The notes beneath the pieces are model-generated. The model had not been told where the DNA came from, made no database searches, and worked only from the letters and a program-made list of their open reading frames with translations. A stretch of 64,000 bases of DNA from Natronoarchaeum rubrum (GTDB taxonomy: Archaea; Halobacteriota; Halobacteria; Halobacteriales; Natronoarchaeaceae), in the NCBI RefSeq assembly GCF_024494695.1, contig NZ_JANHDP010000003.1, positions 62,001 through 126,000 of the forward strand, written 5' to 3'. A program made the translations under genes and the position numbers. Shown here piece after piece: positions 52,825-61,218 of this stretch (position 1 is the stretch's first letter; each line of letters starts with the position of its first letter).

Positions 52825-53994
52825 ATGGGAGCGCTCGACGACTTGCGCGTGCTCGATCTGACGCAGGTGCTCGCCGGCCCGTACTGCACGATGTTGCTCG
52901 CGGACATGGGCGCGGACGTGGTAAAGATCGAGCGCCCGGGCGGGGACCTCATCCGGTCGAACCCGCCGTTCTACGAGGACGCCGACGCCGAAGCGTACGG
53001 CGGCTACTTTCAGTCCGTGAACCGCGGCAAGCGCAGCGTCGAGCTGAACCTCGGCGACGACGCCGACCGCGAGGACTTCCTCTCGCTCGTCGAGCGCGCA
53101 GACGTCGTCGTCGAGAACTACCGCGCGGGGACGATGGAGCAGTTCGATCTCGGCTACGAGACGCTGCGGGAGCGCAACCCCGAGTTAATCTACAGCTCGA
53201 TCCGGGGCTTCGGCGACCCGCGTACCGGCGAGACCCATCGACAAGGGCAACCGTCGTTCGATCTGGTCGCCCAGGCGCTCGGCGGCGTCATGGAGATCAC
53301 GGGCCAGGAGGACGGCCCGCCGACGAAGGTCGGCCCCGGTGTCGGCGACCTCTTCACCGCGGCGCTCAACGCGGTGGGGATTCTCGCCGCGGTCCACCAC
53401 CGCGACCGCACGGGCGAGGGCCAGTACGTCGACACCGCGATGTACGACGCCATGATCAGCCTCTGCGAGCGGACGGTCTACCAGCACTCTTACGACGGCG
53501 CGGCGCCGACCCGACAGGGCAACTCACACCCGACGCTGTTCCCCTACGACGCGTTCGAGACCGCGGACGGCTACGTCGTGATCGCCGCGTTCGGGAGCAA
53601 CCACTGGCGCGAACTCTGCGAGGCGATGGATCGACCGGATCTCGCAGCGGAGTATCCCGACCGCGAAAGCCGGCTCGCCAACCGCGAGTCGCTGCGTGAG
53701 GCCATCGTCGAGTGGACGCGGAGCAAGCCGACCGACGCCGTGCTCGACGCGCTCGACGGGCTGCCGACCGCTCCCGTGCAGGACGCTGCCGACATCGCGG
53801 CCGATCCTCACGTCGAGGCGCGCGAGATGCGCGTCGGCGTCGACCAGCCGGGCGCCGACGCCGAAGTCGCGATCGCGGGGAATCCCATCAAGATGACTCG
53901 GACGCCGACCCGGCCGGGCGAGCGCGCGCCGCTGCTCGACGAACACCGGTCGGAGCTACTGGACGACGCCGCACAGGCCGAGGCGGACGACTGA
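52825..53994 (+). CDS. mct: Succinyl-CoA:mesaconate CoA-transferase (CaiB/BaiF family)
   Basis: A 389-residue class III CoA transferase. DLTQVLAGPYCTMLLADMGA at the start, YGGYFQSVNRGKRSVELNL, and the catalytic aspartate in PSFDLVAQALGG are standard. The divergent placement beside glutamate mutase supports its role of activating mesaconate to mesaconyl-CoA for the hydratase. The ATG at 52825 is preferred since the upstream ATG at 52792 is too near the TATA box. Confidence 0.92.
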   Translation: MGALDDLRVLDLTQVLAGPYCTMLLADMGADVVKIERPGGDLIRSNPPFYEDADAEAYGGYFQSVNRGKRSVELNLGDDADREDFLSLVERADVVVENYRAGTMEQFDLGYETLRERNPELIYSSIRGFGDPRTGETHRQGQPSFDLVAQALGGVMEITGQEDGPPTKVGPGVGDLFTAALNAVGILAAVHHRDRTGEGQYVDTAMYDAMISLCERTVYQHSYDGAAPTRQGNSHPTLFPYDAFETADGYVVIAAFGSNHWRELCEAMDRPDLAAEYPDRESRLANRESLREAIVEWTRSKPTDAVLDALDGLPTAPVQDAADIAADPHVEAREMRVGVDQPGADAEVAIAGNPIKMTRTPTRPGERAPLLDEHRSELLDDAAQAEADD

Positions 53995-54122
53995 TCGGGG
54001 AGCCATAGCGGACGACTGACTGGGGCCCATTTTTCCTCGCCGGGCGAGGTTTCAAGTATGCGTCGGGAAACGGTACTGGTAATGACGAGTCAGCGAGCGA
54101 CACACAGGGGAGGGGACCGCGA

Positions 54123-55970
54123 GTGAGCGAGCAAGAGCGCATCCGGATCGGCGAGCTGACCGCCGCGGCGGGCGAGGAAAACTCGGGCGCGCCCGTCGAA
54201 CTCCCCGTCGTCGACGTGCTGACGGGCCGCGGCTTCGTGACGGGCAAGAGCGGATCCGGGAAGTCAAACACAGCCAGCGTCGTGATCGAGGAGTTGCTCG
54301 ACGCGGGCTACCCCGTCCTGATCGTCGACACCGACGGCGAGTACTACGGGCTCAAGGAGGAGTACGAACTGCTCCACGCCGGCGCCGACGAGGAGTGCGA
54401 CATCCAGATCGGCCCCGACCACGCCGAGAAGATCGCGAATCTCGCCTTAGAGGAGAACGTCCCGATCATTCTCGACGTCTCGGGCTATCTGGACGAGGAC
54501 GTCGCTGACGAACTGCTCCGGGAGACCGCCCGGCACCTGTTCACCAAGGAAAAGAAGCTGAAGAAACCGTTCCTGCTGGTGGTCGAGGAGGTCCACGAGT
54601 ACCTCCCCCAGAAGGGCGGCGGCGGCGAGACGGGCAAGATGCTGATCAAGATCGGCAAGCGCGGGCGCAAGCACGGGCTCGGTATCATGGGGATCAGCCA
54701 GCGGCCCGCCGACGTCAAGAAGGACTTCATCACGCAGGCGAACTGGCTCGTCTGGCACCGGCTCACCTGGGACAACGACACCAAAGTCGTCGGGCGCGTC
54801 GTCGACACCGAGTACCAGGAAGCCGTCTCCGAACTGGCCGACGGCGAGGCGTTCCTCCAGACCGACTGGACCGAGGTCGACGTGCGCCAGATCCAGTTCC
54901 GTCGCAAGCGCACGTTCGACGCCGGCGCCACGCCCGGCCTCGACGACTTCGAGCGGCCCGAACTCAAGTCCGTCAGCGACTCGCTGATGGACGACCTCGA
55001 AACGATCTCCGAGGAAGAGGAGCAACGCGAGAGCGAACTCGCCGACCTCCAGCAGGAACTCGACAAGAAGGTCGCGAAGATCAACCAGTTAGAGCAGGAC
55101 CTCGAGAACGCACGGGACGTCTCGAACGCCGCCCGCCAGCTCGCCAACGCGTTCTCGCGGGGCGACGTGGCGTCGACGCCGGAGGAGGTCGAGTCGCGAC
55201 TCGCCGCCAAGGACGACCGCATCGGGGAACTCGAAGACCGCGTCGAAGATCTGGAAGCCGAACTCGACGACGCCCACGAGTACATCGACCAGCTCGAAGC
55301 GGAGAACCAGCGCCTGCAGGAGGCGACCGCGCCGATCGACTTCGACGACGAGCGGGCCACGGTGCAGGCGTCGTTCCCCGCCGGCGGGGCCGACGCCGCG
55401 GATGCCGCGGCGACTGACGCTGACGGCGTTGCTCCGGAACGACCGGGCGCTGATGGCGTCGCCCCCGAGCGACCGGACGATGGCGATGCCGGCAGACAAC
55501 ACTCGAACGGCGACGCCGCGGTCGCGGTCGACGCGGATACACAGCCAGCGGAGAGCGAGTCGACGACGAGCGACGACGCTGCGGACACGGAGCGCCCCGA
55601 CTCGTCAGCAGAGACTACAGCAGAAGACCTCGACGCCGAAAGCGTGCTGGCGTACGTCCGCAGCGATCCGATCGCGCCGGAGGTCGCCGACGCCGCGGAG
55701 CGAGCCCACGTCGACGAGGCCGCGCGGCGCGCCGTCGTCGAAGAAGTCGCGGCGGACGGCCCGATCGCCGCGGCGTCGATCGCCGAGCGGACCGACGTGC
55801 AGGTCCAGTACGTCTGGACGTTCCTCTCGGAGCTCCGCGATCGACCGTACCTCGTTCGCAACCCGCAAGGCGAATACGCGTTCGATCTCGATGCGCTGAT
55901 CGCTTGCGGACAACGGGTCGAAGAAGACGTAGACGGGCTCGACGCGCTGCTCGAACGGTTCGACGCCTAG
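54123..55970 (+). CDS. HerA-like ATPase with coiled coil and C-terminal winged helix
   Basis: A protein of 615 residues starting at a GTG. The ATPase has Walker A GKSGSGKS (41-48), Walker B LLVVEEVHEY (about 151-160) and the downstream ISQRPADVKKDF loop typical of the HerA/FtsK-like DUF87 group. A coiled coil follows (about 285-420), then an acidic linker (Ala/Asp-rich), and a helical C-terminal domain (about 505-600) resembling a winged helix. It may remodel DNA or partner with nucleases, but no NurA gene is present here. It is convergent with the tbsP-like gene and shares four bases at the stops. Confidence 0.87.
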   Translation: MSEQERIRIGELTAAAGEENSGAPVELPVVDVLTGRGFVTGKSGSGKSNTASVVIEELLDAGYPVLIVDTDGEYYGLKEEYELLHAGADEECDIQIGPDHAEKIANLALEENVPIILDVSGYLDEDVADELLRETARHLFTKEKKLKKPFLLVVEEVHEYLPQKGGGGETGKMLIKIGKRGRKHGLGIMGISQRPADVKKDFITQANWLVWHRLTWDNDTKVVGRVVDTEYQEAVSELADGEAFLQTDWTEVDVRQIQFRRKRTFDAGATPGLDDFERPELKSVSDSLMDDLETISEEEEQRESELADLQQELDKKVAKINQLEQDLENARDVSNAARQLANAFSRGDVASTPEEVESRLAAKDDRIGELEDRVEDLEAELDDAHEYIDQLEAENQRLQEATAPIDFDDERATVQASFPAGGADAADAAATDADGVAPERPGADGVAPERPDDGDAGRQHSNGDAAVAVDADTQPAESESTTSDDAADTERPDSSAETTAEDLDAESVLAYVRSDPIAPEVADAAERAHVDEAARRAVVEEVAADGPIAAASIAERTDVQVQYVWTFLSELRDRPYLVRNPQGEYAFDLDALIACGQRVEEDVDGLDALLERFDA

Positions 55971-56782
55971 TTGAGCATCGACTGGGCGACCGTCGCGAGC
56001 TGATCGTTGCCCGCGGCTTCGAGTCGGTCGTCACCGAGCGTCAGGCGCAGGCGCGGACGGCCGACGTCGATCGGAACCTTCTCCGTCTCGATCAGGCCCA
56101 TCTCCTCGAGCTCGGTCTTGGTGCGGGAGAACGTCGCCTTGCTGGCGACGCCGGTGTCCTCGCCCCACTTGCTCACGTCGTACAGCAGTTCCTCGTTCTT
56201 GGCGGCGACCAGCAGGCTGATCGTCACCTCGTCGAGGCCGTCGCCGTCGCCGCGCGCGGTTTCGAGCGACCCCAGCATCGCCTCGAAGTCCCGCTCGGCG
56301 TGCTCGCCCATCTCCGTCGAGAGGCCCTCGCGAACCTTCGACAGCGGCGGCGTCCGCAGGGGGTACGTCTCCGCCTCGTCCCACTGTCGACCGTAGGTCT
56401 CGATCGCGTCGGCGACGAACGCGTCGTCGTCGGAGACGAGCCCGGCGACCGACGCTCCGGCGTCGACGACGGCGACGACGGCGTCGTCGTGGAGCAACAG
56501 CGGGTTCCCCTCGGCGTCCTCGTTCACGCGGAGTTCGAGCGCATCGGCCTCGATCAGGTCGGCGGCGTTGCTGGCGACGATGAAGTCGCTCATCACGTCC
56601 TTGACCGTGTCGGGGTGGCCCAGCAGGCGCACCGTCGGCGGCGCGTCGGCGTCCGCCAGCGTCGACACGAGTTCCCGAACTGTCTCGCCGGACGGGTTCA
56701 CCGCCGTCAGTTCGTCGTCGGCCGCGTCGACGGCGTCGCGCACGAGGTCCGCTCGCGTTCGATCGAGTATATTCTCGCTCAT
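55967..56782 (-). CDS. tbsP: TbsP-like transcriptional regulator
   Basis: A 271-residue haloarchaeal regulator. The N-terminal sensor-like domain (about 1-140) has SENILDRTRADLV and RLLGHPDTVKDVMSDFIVAS. The C-terminal region contains a winged-helix DNA-binding motif: KWGEDTGVASKATFSRTKTE, then LEEMGLIETEKVPID as wing. I recall it as the haloarchaeal protein named TbsP, a regulator that acts with TrmB on glucose metabolism; this name is from memory and rests on general resemblance. Confidence 0.78.
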   Translation of the reverse strand: MSENILDRTRADLVRDAVDAADDELTAVNPSGETVRELVSTLADADAPPTVRLLGHPDTVKDVMSDFIVASNAADLIEADALELRVNEDAEGNPLLLHDDAVVAVVDAGASVAGLVSDDDAFVADAIETYGRQWDEAETYPLRTPPLSKVREGLSTEMGEHAERDFEAMLGSLETARGDGDGLDEVTISLLVAAKNEELLYDVSKWGEDTGVASKATFSRTKTELEEMGLIETEKVPIDVGRPRLRLTLGDDRLEAAGNDQLATVAQSMLN

Positions 56783-57195
56783 ACGCTACTCTGTTAACTC
56801 TTCACACATTTAATTTTATCGGCCTGCGGGTGGTGATCGCAAATTACGCCAATCACCGCGGAAACAACCGTCGACGGCACGGCCCTCGGATCGTGCTATC
56901 GTCCGCATAAGGATATATCCGTCCTTGTTCAATTTTGCTCCGTCGCCGCAAATCTCTCGGGCGTCTCGTTAGAACTAACGACACGACTCCCCCCTCGCGC
57001 GCGTTCGTCGCGCCACGGACAGCGCTGATATCGAAACCGGTGTCGACGACGGTGGCAATCCTGAACGGGGAATCGTCCTTCGGAGCAGGTGCAGATAGTA
57101 CGACGCCGGGCCGACACCCTCGTACTGTTCGCGCTCGACGGATCGCTGTCGCCGGCATAGGAACGTTTTTCCCGAATCCGTCCACAGATCGGTGT
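56783..57195. other. 413-base intergenic region with two dyads
   Basis: No gene is convincing here, between the divergent tbsP-like and DUF5785 genes. Visible are GGATATATCC (56911-56920, perfect 10-base palindrome), TCGTTAG-AA-CTAACGA (56966-56981, perfect 7-base arms) and a TATA box at 56811-56820 for the minus-strand gene. Both dyads may be operator sites. Confidence 0.6.
56811..56820 (-). promoter_or_regulatory. TATA box of the tbsP-like gene
   Basis: On the minus strand GATAAAATTA lies about 33 bases before the ATG at 56782, giving almost no leader. Confidence 0.6.
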
Positions 57196-57516
57196 ATGGA
57201 CTGGCCGCACGATCCCGACGACGAGGAGGGCAGCGAAGGGATGCGTAAGTACGGGATGGCGATCATCGCCAAGAAGGTCGACGAGGACGAGGACTTCCCG
57301 CTGTCGGCCGAGGAGTTCGTCGCCGAGCACGGCGACGAGCCGATCCGCATCAACTACCAGCGCGTCGTCAGCCTCCGAGAGATTTTCGAGCACGTCGACG
57401 CCGAGGAGTTCGAGACGATCGTCGACATGCACAAGGAAGTCGGGAAAGCGATCCGCGAGGGCGGCTACTGGGACTACCACCCCGTCGGCTCGAATCCCGA
57501 GACCAAGCGCGCCTGA
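57196..57516 (+). CDS. DUF5785 family haloarchaeal protein
   Basis: A 106-residue protein beginning MDWPHDPDDEEGSEGMRKYG, a strongly conserved N terminus in haloarchaea, then AIIAKKVDEDEDFPLSAEEF and VSLREIFEHVDAEEFETIVD. It is alpha-helical and acidic. The function is unknown. The ATG at 57196 is fixed by that N terminus, as the upstream in-frame extension is not conserved in style. Confidence 0.85.
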   Translation: MDWPHDPDDEEGSEGMRKYGMAIIAKKVDEDEDFPLSAEEFVAEHGDEPIRINYQRVVSLREIFEHVDAEEFETIVDMHKEVGKAIREGGYWDYHPVGSNPETKRA

Positions 57517-57560
57517 GTCGGGACGCCGGACCGCAGTTGACTGCCGCGCCGCTTCGCGTC

Positions 57561-57569
57561 ACTTATACG
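57561..57569 (+). promoter_or_regulatory. arfA: TATA box of the GTP cyclohydrolase III gene
   Basis: ACTTATACG is centred 30 bases before the GTG at 57595, predicting a leaderless transcript. Confidence 0.6.
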
Positions 57570-57594
57570 AGATGCTTCACAAGAAGGTGATACC

Positions 57595-58356
57595 GTGACG
57601 AACACGCAGGTTACGCTCGTTCAGATCGACAACTACGGCCCGTGGACGGTGACGCCGGAACCGCGCCGGGAAGTCGACCTCCAGACGCTACAGTCCCGCC
57701 TGTACGCTGACCTCTCGCAGCTCGTCGGCAACCGGGGCGGCTACGTCTTCTTTACCCGGTTCGACAACATGATCGCCGTGACCAACGGGCTCGACGAGTC
57801 CGACCACGCGATGATCCAGGAGTCGATCGGGAACCGCTACCCGGTGACCGTCAGCCTCTCGGTGGCCACGGGCACGACGCCCGCCCACGCGCTCGCGGAC
57901 GCCACCGATCGGCTGCAGGACCGTGGCAGCGCGCAGGACAAGAACCGCCGCGAAATTCTGTGCGGGCGCACGATCGGAGACGAGCACCGTACCGACGAGG
58001 ACGTCCGGATCGCCCACTTCGACGTGATCGACGCGACCGGCGAGTACACCGACCGGCTCAGCGCGTTCGAGACGTTCATCGAGATCGAGCAGGGGTACGC
58101 GACGCTGATGAAACAGATGCACGGCGAAAACGACGCGCTCTCCTTTTTCGTCGGCGGCGACAACGTCATCGCGACATGTCCGACGCTCGGCGAAGAGGAC
58201 TACATCGACGCGATCGACCACGTCTCCGAGATCGCCGGCGTTGACCTCCGCGTCGGCGTCGGCGCCGGGAAGACGGCCCACGAGGCCGGGATGGACGCCA
58301 AACACGCGCTGGAGAACGCCCGGGCGAGCGGTGACGCGGTCTGGTTCGCCGAGTGA
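57595..58356 (+). CDS. arfA: GTP cyclohydrolase III (IIa)
   Basis: This 253-residue enzyme opens the imidazole ring of GTP to give the formamidopyrimidine nucleotide, the first step of archaeal riboflavin and F420 synthesis. Start MTNTQVTLVQIDNYGPWTVT is characteristic, as are FFTRFDNMIAVTNGL and the second half's FFVGGDNVIATCP, the two nucleotide-cyclase-like halves. GTG start with a leaderless promoter. ArfC at 23.7 kb acts two steps later. Confidence 0.95.
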   Translation: MTNTQVTLVQIDNYGPWTVTPEPRREVDLQTLQSRLYADLSQLVGNRGGYVFFTRFDNMIAVTNGLDESDHAMIQESIGNRYPVTVSLSVATGTTPAHALADATDRLQDRGSAQDKNRREILCGRTIGDEHRTDEDVRIAHFDVIDATGEYTDRLSAFETFIEIEQGYATLMKQMHGENDALSFFVGGDNVIATCPTLGEEDYIDAIDHVSEIAGVDLRVGVGAGKTAHEAGMDAKHALENARASGDAVWFAE

Positions 58357-58495
58357 CACCGCTTTCGGACGACCATCCTGGTTCGAGAGCAGCCACACCG
58401 AGCGCCGAAAACGTCTACAAGAACTAATCTACCGCGGGAACGGTGATAAGTGTGGTGTAGGTAGCTTTTAGACCGCTCGCTTGCTACTTTGTCAC

Positions 58496-59092
58496 ATGGA
58501 CGACGACGTGACAGTGCGCGACATGATGTCCCGGGAGTACGTCGGCGTCAGCGAGTCCGACGCGGTCGCGGACGTCGCGGACGTGCTCTGCGAGGACGAG
58601 GCGACGCTCGCCGCCGTCGTCCGGGGCAGCCGGCCGGTCGGCGTCGTGACGGCTCACGACCTGCTGTCGCACGTCTCGGACGACGCGGCGTCGATGACGG
58701 TCGGCGACGTGATGCGGGAGCCCGAGCCGACGACCGCGCCCGACCGATCGTTCCTCGACGCGCTGGACCTGATGTCGACGCAGGGCACCCGGCGACTGCT
58801 CGTGACCGACGACGACGAACTGGTCGGCGTGCTGACCGCCGACGACGCGGTGACTGCAGCGACCTCGCTGCTACAGAACGGCGGCGCCGGCGTGGAGTCG
58901 GATCGACAGCCGATCGGCGCGGACGTCGGTACCGAGGCCGCTGCCGCCGGGAGCGTCTCGGACGATCGCGCCCGTGCGAGCGCGAACACGAACTACTCCT
59001 CTCAGAGCGTTTGCGAGAGCTGCGGCTCGCTGACCCGCGACCTCCAGAACTTCAACGGGCAGCTCATCTGCGCCGACTGTCGAGACGTGTGA
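58496..59092 (+). CDS. CBS-domain pair with C-terminal zinc ribbon
   Basis: A 198-residue protein. Two CBS domains occupy about residues 5-60 and 70-120 (VRDMMSREYVGVSESDAVAD, then TVGDVMREPEPTTAP), probably binding an adenine nucleotide or a related ligand. After a linker, a zinc ribbon follows: CESCGSLTRDLQNFNGQLIC and ADCRDV. Similar CBS-zinc ribbon proteins are widespread in archaea, without established function. Start ATG at 58496. Confidence 0.87.
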   Translation: MDDDVTVRDMMSREYVGVSESDAVADVADVLCEDEATLAAVVRGSRPVGVVTAHDLLSHVSDDAASMTVGDVMREPEPTTAPDRSFLDALDLMSTQGTRRLLVTDDDELVGVLTADDAVTAATSLLQNGGAGVESDRQPIGADVGTEAAAAGSVSDDRARASANTNYSSQSVCESCGSLTRDLQNFNGQLICADCRDV

Positions 59093-59159
59093 GTCGAACG
59101 GGAGCTCCTCGCCGGGGGTTACCGTCTCGGTCGCTCACGATACTGACGAACCGCTAGCC

Positions 59160-59642
59160 ATGGACATCGAACGGCCCGCGATCGAGGATGTCGACGAACT
59201 TTCCGATCTCTGGGTCGCGCTGGCCCGCGAGCAGCGCGCTCACGGCACGCACATCCGCCCCGAAGCCAACCGCTCGCGGATCGCGGAGACGATGAACCGC
59301 CACGCCATCGCCGAGGAGGCGTTCGTCGCGCGGGCGAACGGTGAGATCGTCGGGTTCGTGACCTACGAGCGCGCCGGCGAGGGCTTCGAGACGGACGTCG
59401 ACCGCGGCGTCGTCCAGAACCTGTACGTCAGGCCGGCGTTCCGCGACGCTGGCGTCGGGGCGTCGCTGCTCGCTCGGGCCGAAGCCGACCTCGCCGCGAA
59501 CGGCGCCGACGCGATCACCGTCGAGGCGATGGCCGACAACGAAGCCGCCCGCAGATTTTATCGGTCGAACGGATACGGTCGCCACCGGGTCGCGCTGGAG
59601 AAGCGACTGCGAGACGAAAACCACTCAAAGGATGGGGGCTAA
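59160..59642 (+). CDS. GNAT-family acetyltransferase
   Basis: A 160-residue GNAT protein with the acetyl-CoA loop VRPAFRDAGVGASLLARAEA and the C-terminal EAMADNEAARRFYRSNGYGR (motif B). The acceptor substrate is unknown. It ends 11 bases before the tRNA-Thr gene. Confidence 0.88.
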   Translation: MDIERPAIEDVDELSDLWVALAREQRAHGTHIRPEANRSRIAETMNRHAIAEEAFVARANGEIVGFVTYERAGEGFETDVDRGVVQNLYVRPAFRDAGVGASLLARAEADLAANGADAITVEAMADNEAARRFYRSNGYGRHRVALEKRLRDENHSKDGG

Positions 59643-59653
59643 CGACTATTCGC

Positions 59654-59727
59654 GCCAGGGGAGCTTGGGCGGTTCAAGCACTCGACTTGTAATCGAGAAT
59701 CCAGGGGTTCAAATCCCCTCCCTGGCT
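59654..59727 (+). tRNA. tRNA-Thr (anticodon TGT)
   Basis: All stems pair: acceptor GCCAGGG/CCCTGGC, D-stem GCTT/AAGC, anticodon stem CTCGA/TCGAG with loop CTTGTAA (anticodon TGT), T arm AGGGG-TTCAAAT-CCCCT. The discriminator is T. CCA is not encoded. No intron. A partial 3'-end copy lies about 100 bases downstream. Confidence 0.97.
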
Positions 59728-59779
59728 CTTCTGTCCGAACGAACGTGAGGACGAAGAGCGACCGGAAAGATGTGAATCG

Positions 59780-59845
59780 GGGAGCGGGAAGTGAGCAAGC
59801 GGCAGCGAGCGAACGGGAACGACCGTGGTTCAGATCCCCTCCCAA
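59780..59845. repeat. tRNA-associated 66-base element, Thr copy
   Basis: This begins GGGAGCGGGAAG and ends in GTTCAGATCCCCTCCCAA, a slightly altered copy of the tRNA-Thr T-arm and acceptor strand. It matches the element behind tRNA-Ser (42833-42898) at 58 of 66 positions. The T-stem base that differs between the two elements agrees with the neighbouring tRNA in each case. Confidence 0.9.
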
Positions 59846-59942
59846 CCCGAACGCCGCTCCGAGGGCGGACCGTCTACAACTCGACGCCGGCCCGGTCCTC
59901 GCCGACGCCGAACCGAGTTCGTTTTATCGACCGTAGCCCAAC

Positions 59943-60611
59943 GTGGCCGGCGTGGAGAACGTAACAGACCGGACGAGCAACCCGTTCGGCATGCGACCGC
60001 CCTGTGAGGACGTCTGCGCGGCCGACGGCCCCGAGGCCGCGTTCGGCTACGGCGACGCCAACGCCGACTTCCACGTGATCGGCGACCGCCCGGACGTCCA
60101 CGGCGGCCGCGAGACTGGGATCCCGTTCACGGACTCGGGCGCCGGCGATCGGTTGCAGGACGTGTTACGGAACGTAGGGCTGCTGGCCGAATCCGACGGC
60201 GACCCCGACCCGTCGAACGTCTTCCTGAGCTACCTCTACATGTGCTGTCTGCCGGAGGGAGAATCCCCCGACGAGCGCGAATACGCCGAACTGGAACCGT
60301 TCTTCGACGCCGAACTTCGGGCCATCGCGGCGCACGTGTTGCTGCCCGTCGGCGAGCGCGCGACCGCACACGTTCTGGAGAACTACACCGCCCAGGCGAG
60401 GCGCCTCGAACTGGACATGCGCGAGCTACACGCCGCCGAAATCAAGGGCAGCGGCTTCCTCGTCGTTCCGATCCGGGAGCCGACGGAGTGGACCGACACG
60501 GACGCCGAGCGCATCGACGCGCGGCTCCGCGCGATGCTGGCTGGCGACTACCGCCAGACCTCTGACCTCAGCCGGTTCCTCGTCGACGACGAGCGGTACA
60601 TGGTCCGATAG
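59943..60611 (+). CDS. UDG-superfamily-like paralog with altered Fe-S site
   Basis: The 222-residue protein (GTG start; GTG at 59952 is an alternative) aligns with the UDG-like protein at 40.9 kb through NPFGM, AFGYGDANADFHVIGDRPDV, ETGIPFTDSGAG, LPVGERATAHVL and the YRQT end. The cysteine pattern differs: CEDVC replaces CxxC, MCC holds the third position, and the fourth position is lost (EYAELEPFF instead of SCEPYL). The active-site motif A is also degenerate (GDRPDVHGG). It may have lost enzymatic activity or evolved a new role. Confidence 0.75.
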   Translation: MAGVENVTDRTSNPFGMRPPCEDVCAADGPEAAFGYGDANADFHVIGDRPDVHGGRETGIPFTDSGAGDRLQDVLRNVGLLAESDGDPDPSNVFLSYLYMCCLPEGESPDEREYAELEPFFDAELRAIAAHVLLPVGERATAHVLENYTAQARRLELDMRELHAAEIKGSGFLVVPIREPTEWTDTDAERIDARLRAMLAGDYRQTSDLSRFLVDDERYMVR

Positions 60612-60626
60612 CCGACCGCGGCCCCG

Positions 60627-61160
60627 TTACCGACGCAGCTCCGACACGTCGGCGTAGTCGACGCCGGCGCGCCGGGCAGTTACGGCGTCGCGCTCCGAAT
60701 CACCGACGAACAGCGCGCCGTCCGGGGCGACGCCGATGCGATCGATCGCCGCCAGCAGCGGCTCCGGATCGGGTTTGTGCGTCGCGACGGTGTCCCGCCC
60801 GACCACCGCGGCGACGTGGTCGTCGAGATCGTGAGTCTTCAGGGCGATCCGGCAGGCCGTCTCGCAGTTGAGCGAGCAGACGGCGACCGGTTCGACCGTC
60901 GCGAGATCGTCGCCCGACGGGAGGCGCGTCGACGTTCGGGCGCCGTCCCGCTCGTGGTCCGCGATGGTCGCCTCGACCCGATCGCGGATGCCGTGTTCTT
61001 CGGCGTCTTCCAGCATCGCCCACAGGCCGCGCCCGTCGGCGCCGACGCCCGCGTCGTCGTACACCGCAGCAACGTCGCTCGCGACGGCCGCCCAGTCGAC
61101 GTCGAGGTCGACGATCGTCCCGTCGAGGTCGAAGACGACGCCGTCGTAGGAGTCGATCAT
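60627..61160 (-). CDS. HAD-family phosphatase (phosphoglycolate phosphatase-like)
   Basis: A 177-residue HAD hydrolase. Motif I FDLDGTIVDLDVDW holds the nucleophilic and acid-base aspartates, motif II is VCSLN, and motif III/IV is KPDPEPLL ... FVGDSERDAVTA. The cap is a short helical insert (about 15-80), C1 type. The substrate is not predictable. It is convergent with the UDG-like gene. Confidence 0.88.
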   Translation of the reverse strand: MIDSYDGVVFDLDGTIVDLDVDWAAVASDVAAVYDDAGVGADGRGLWAMLEDAEEHGIRDRVEATIADHERDGARTSTRLPSGDDLATVEPVAVCSLNCETACRIALKTHDLDDHVAAVVGRDTVATHKPDPEPLLAAIDRIGVAPDGALFVGDSERDAVTARRAGVDYADVSELRR

Positions 61161-61218
61161 ACCGGCCGTTGTGGCGACCGGACGAAGAGTACTTCGGTGA
61201 GTCCGACGACGATGCCGC

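Noticed and set aside
57196..58356. DUF5785 and ArfA as one operon
   Set aside because: ArfA has its own TATA box 30 bases upstream, so it is probably transcribed separately.
40917..60611. Both UDG-like genes lie near tRNA genes with 3'-end repeats
   Set aside because: The distances (about 1.1 kb and 0.2 kb) and gene orders differ, and two cases are too few to infer a link.
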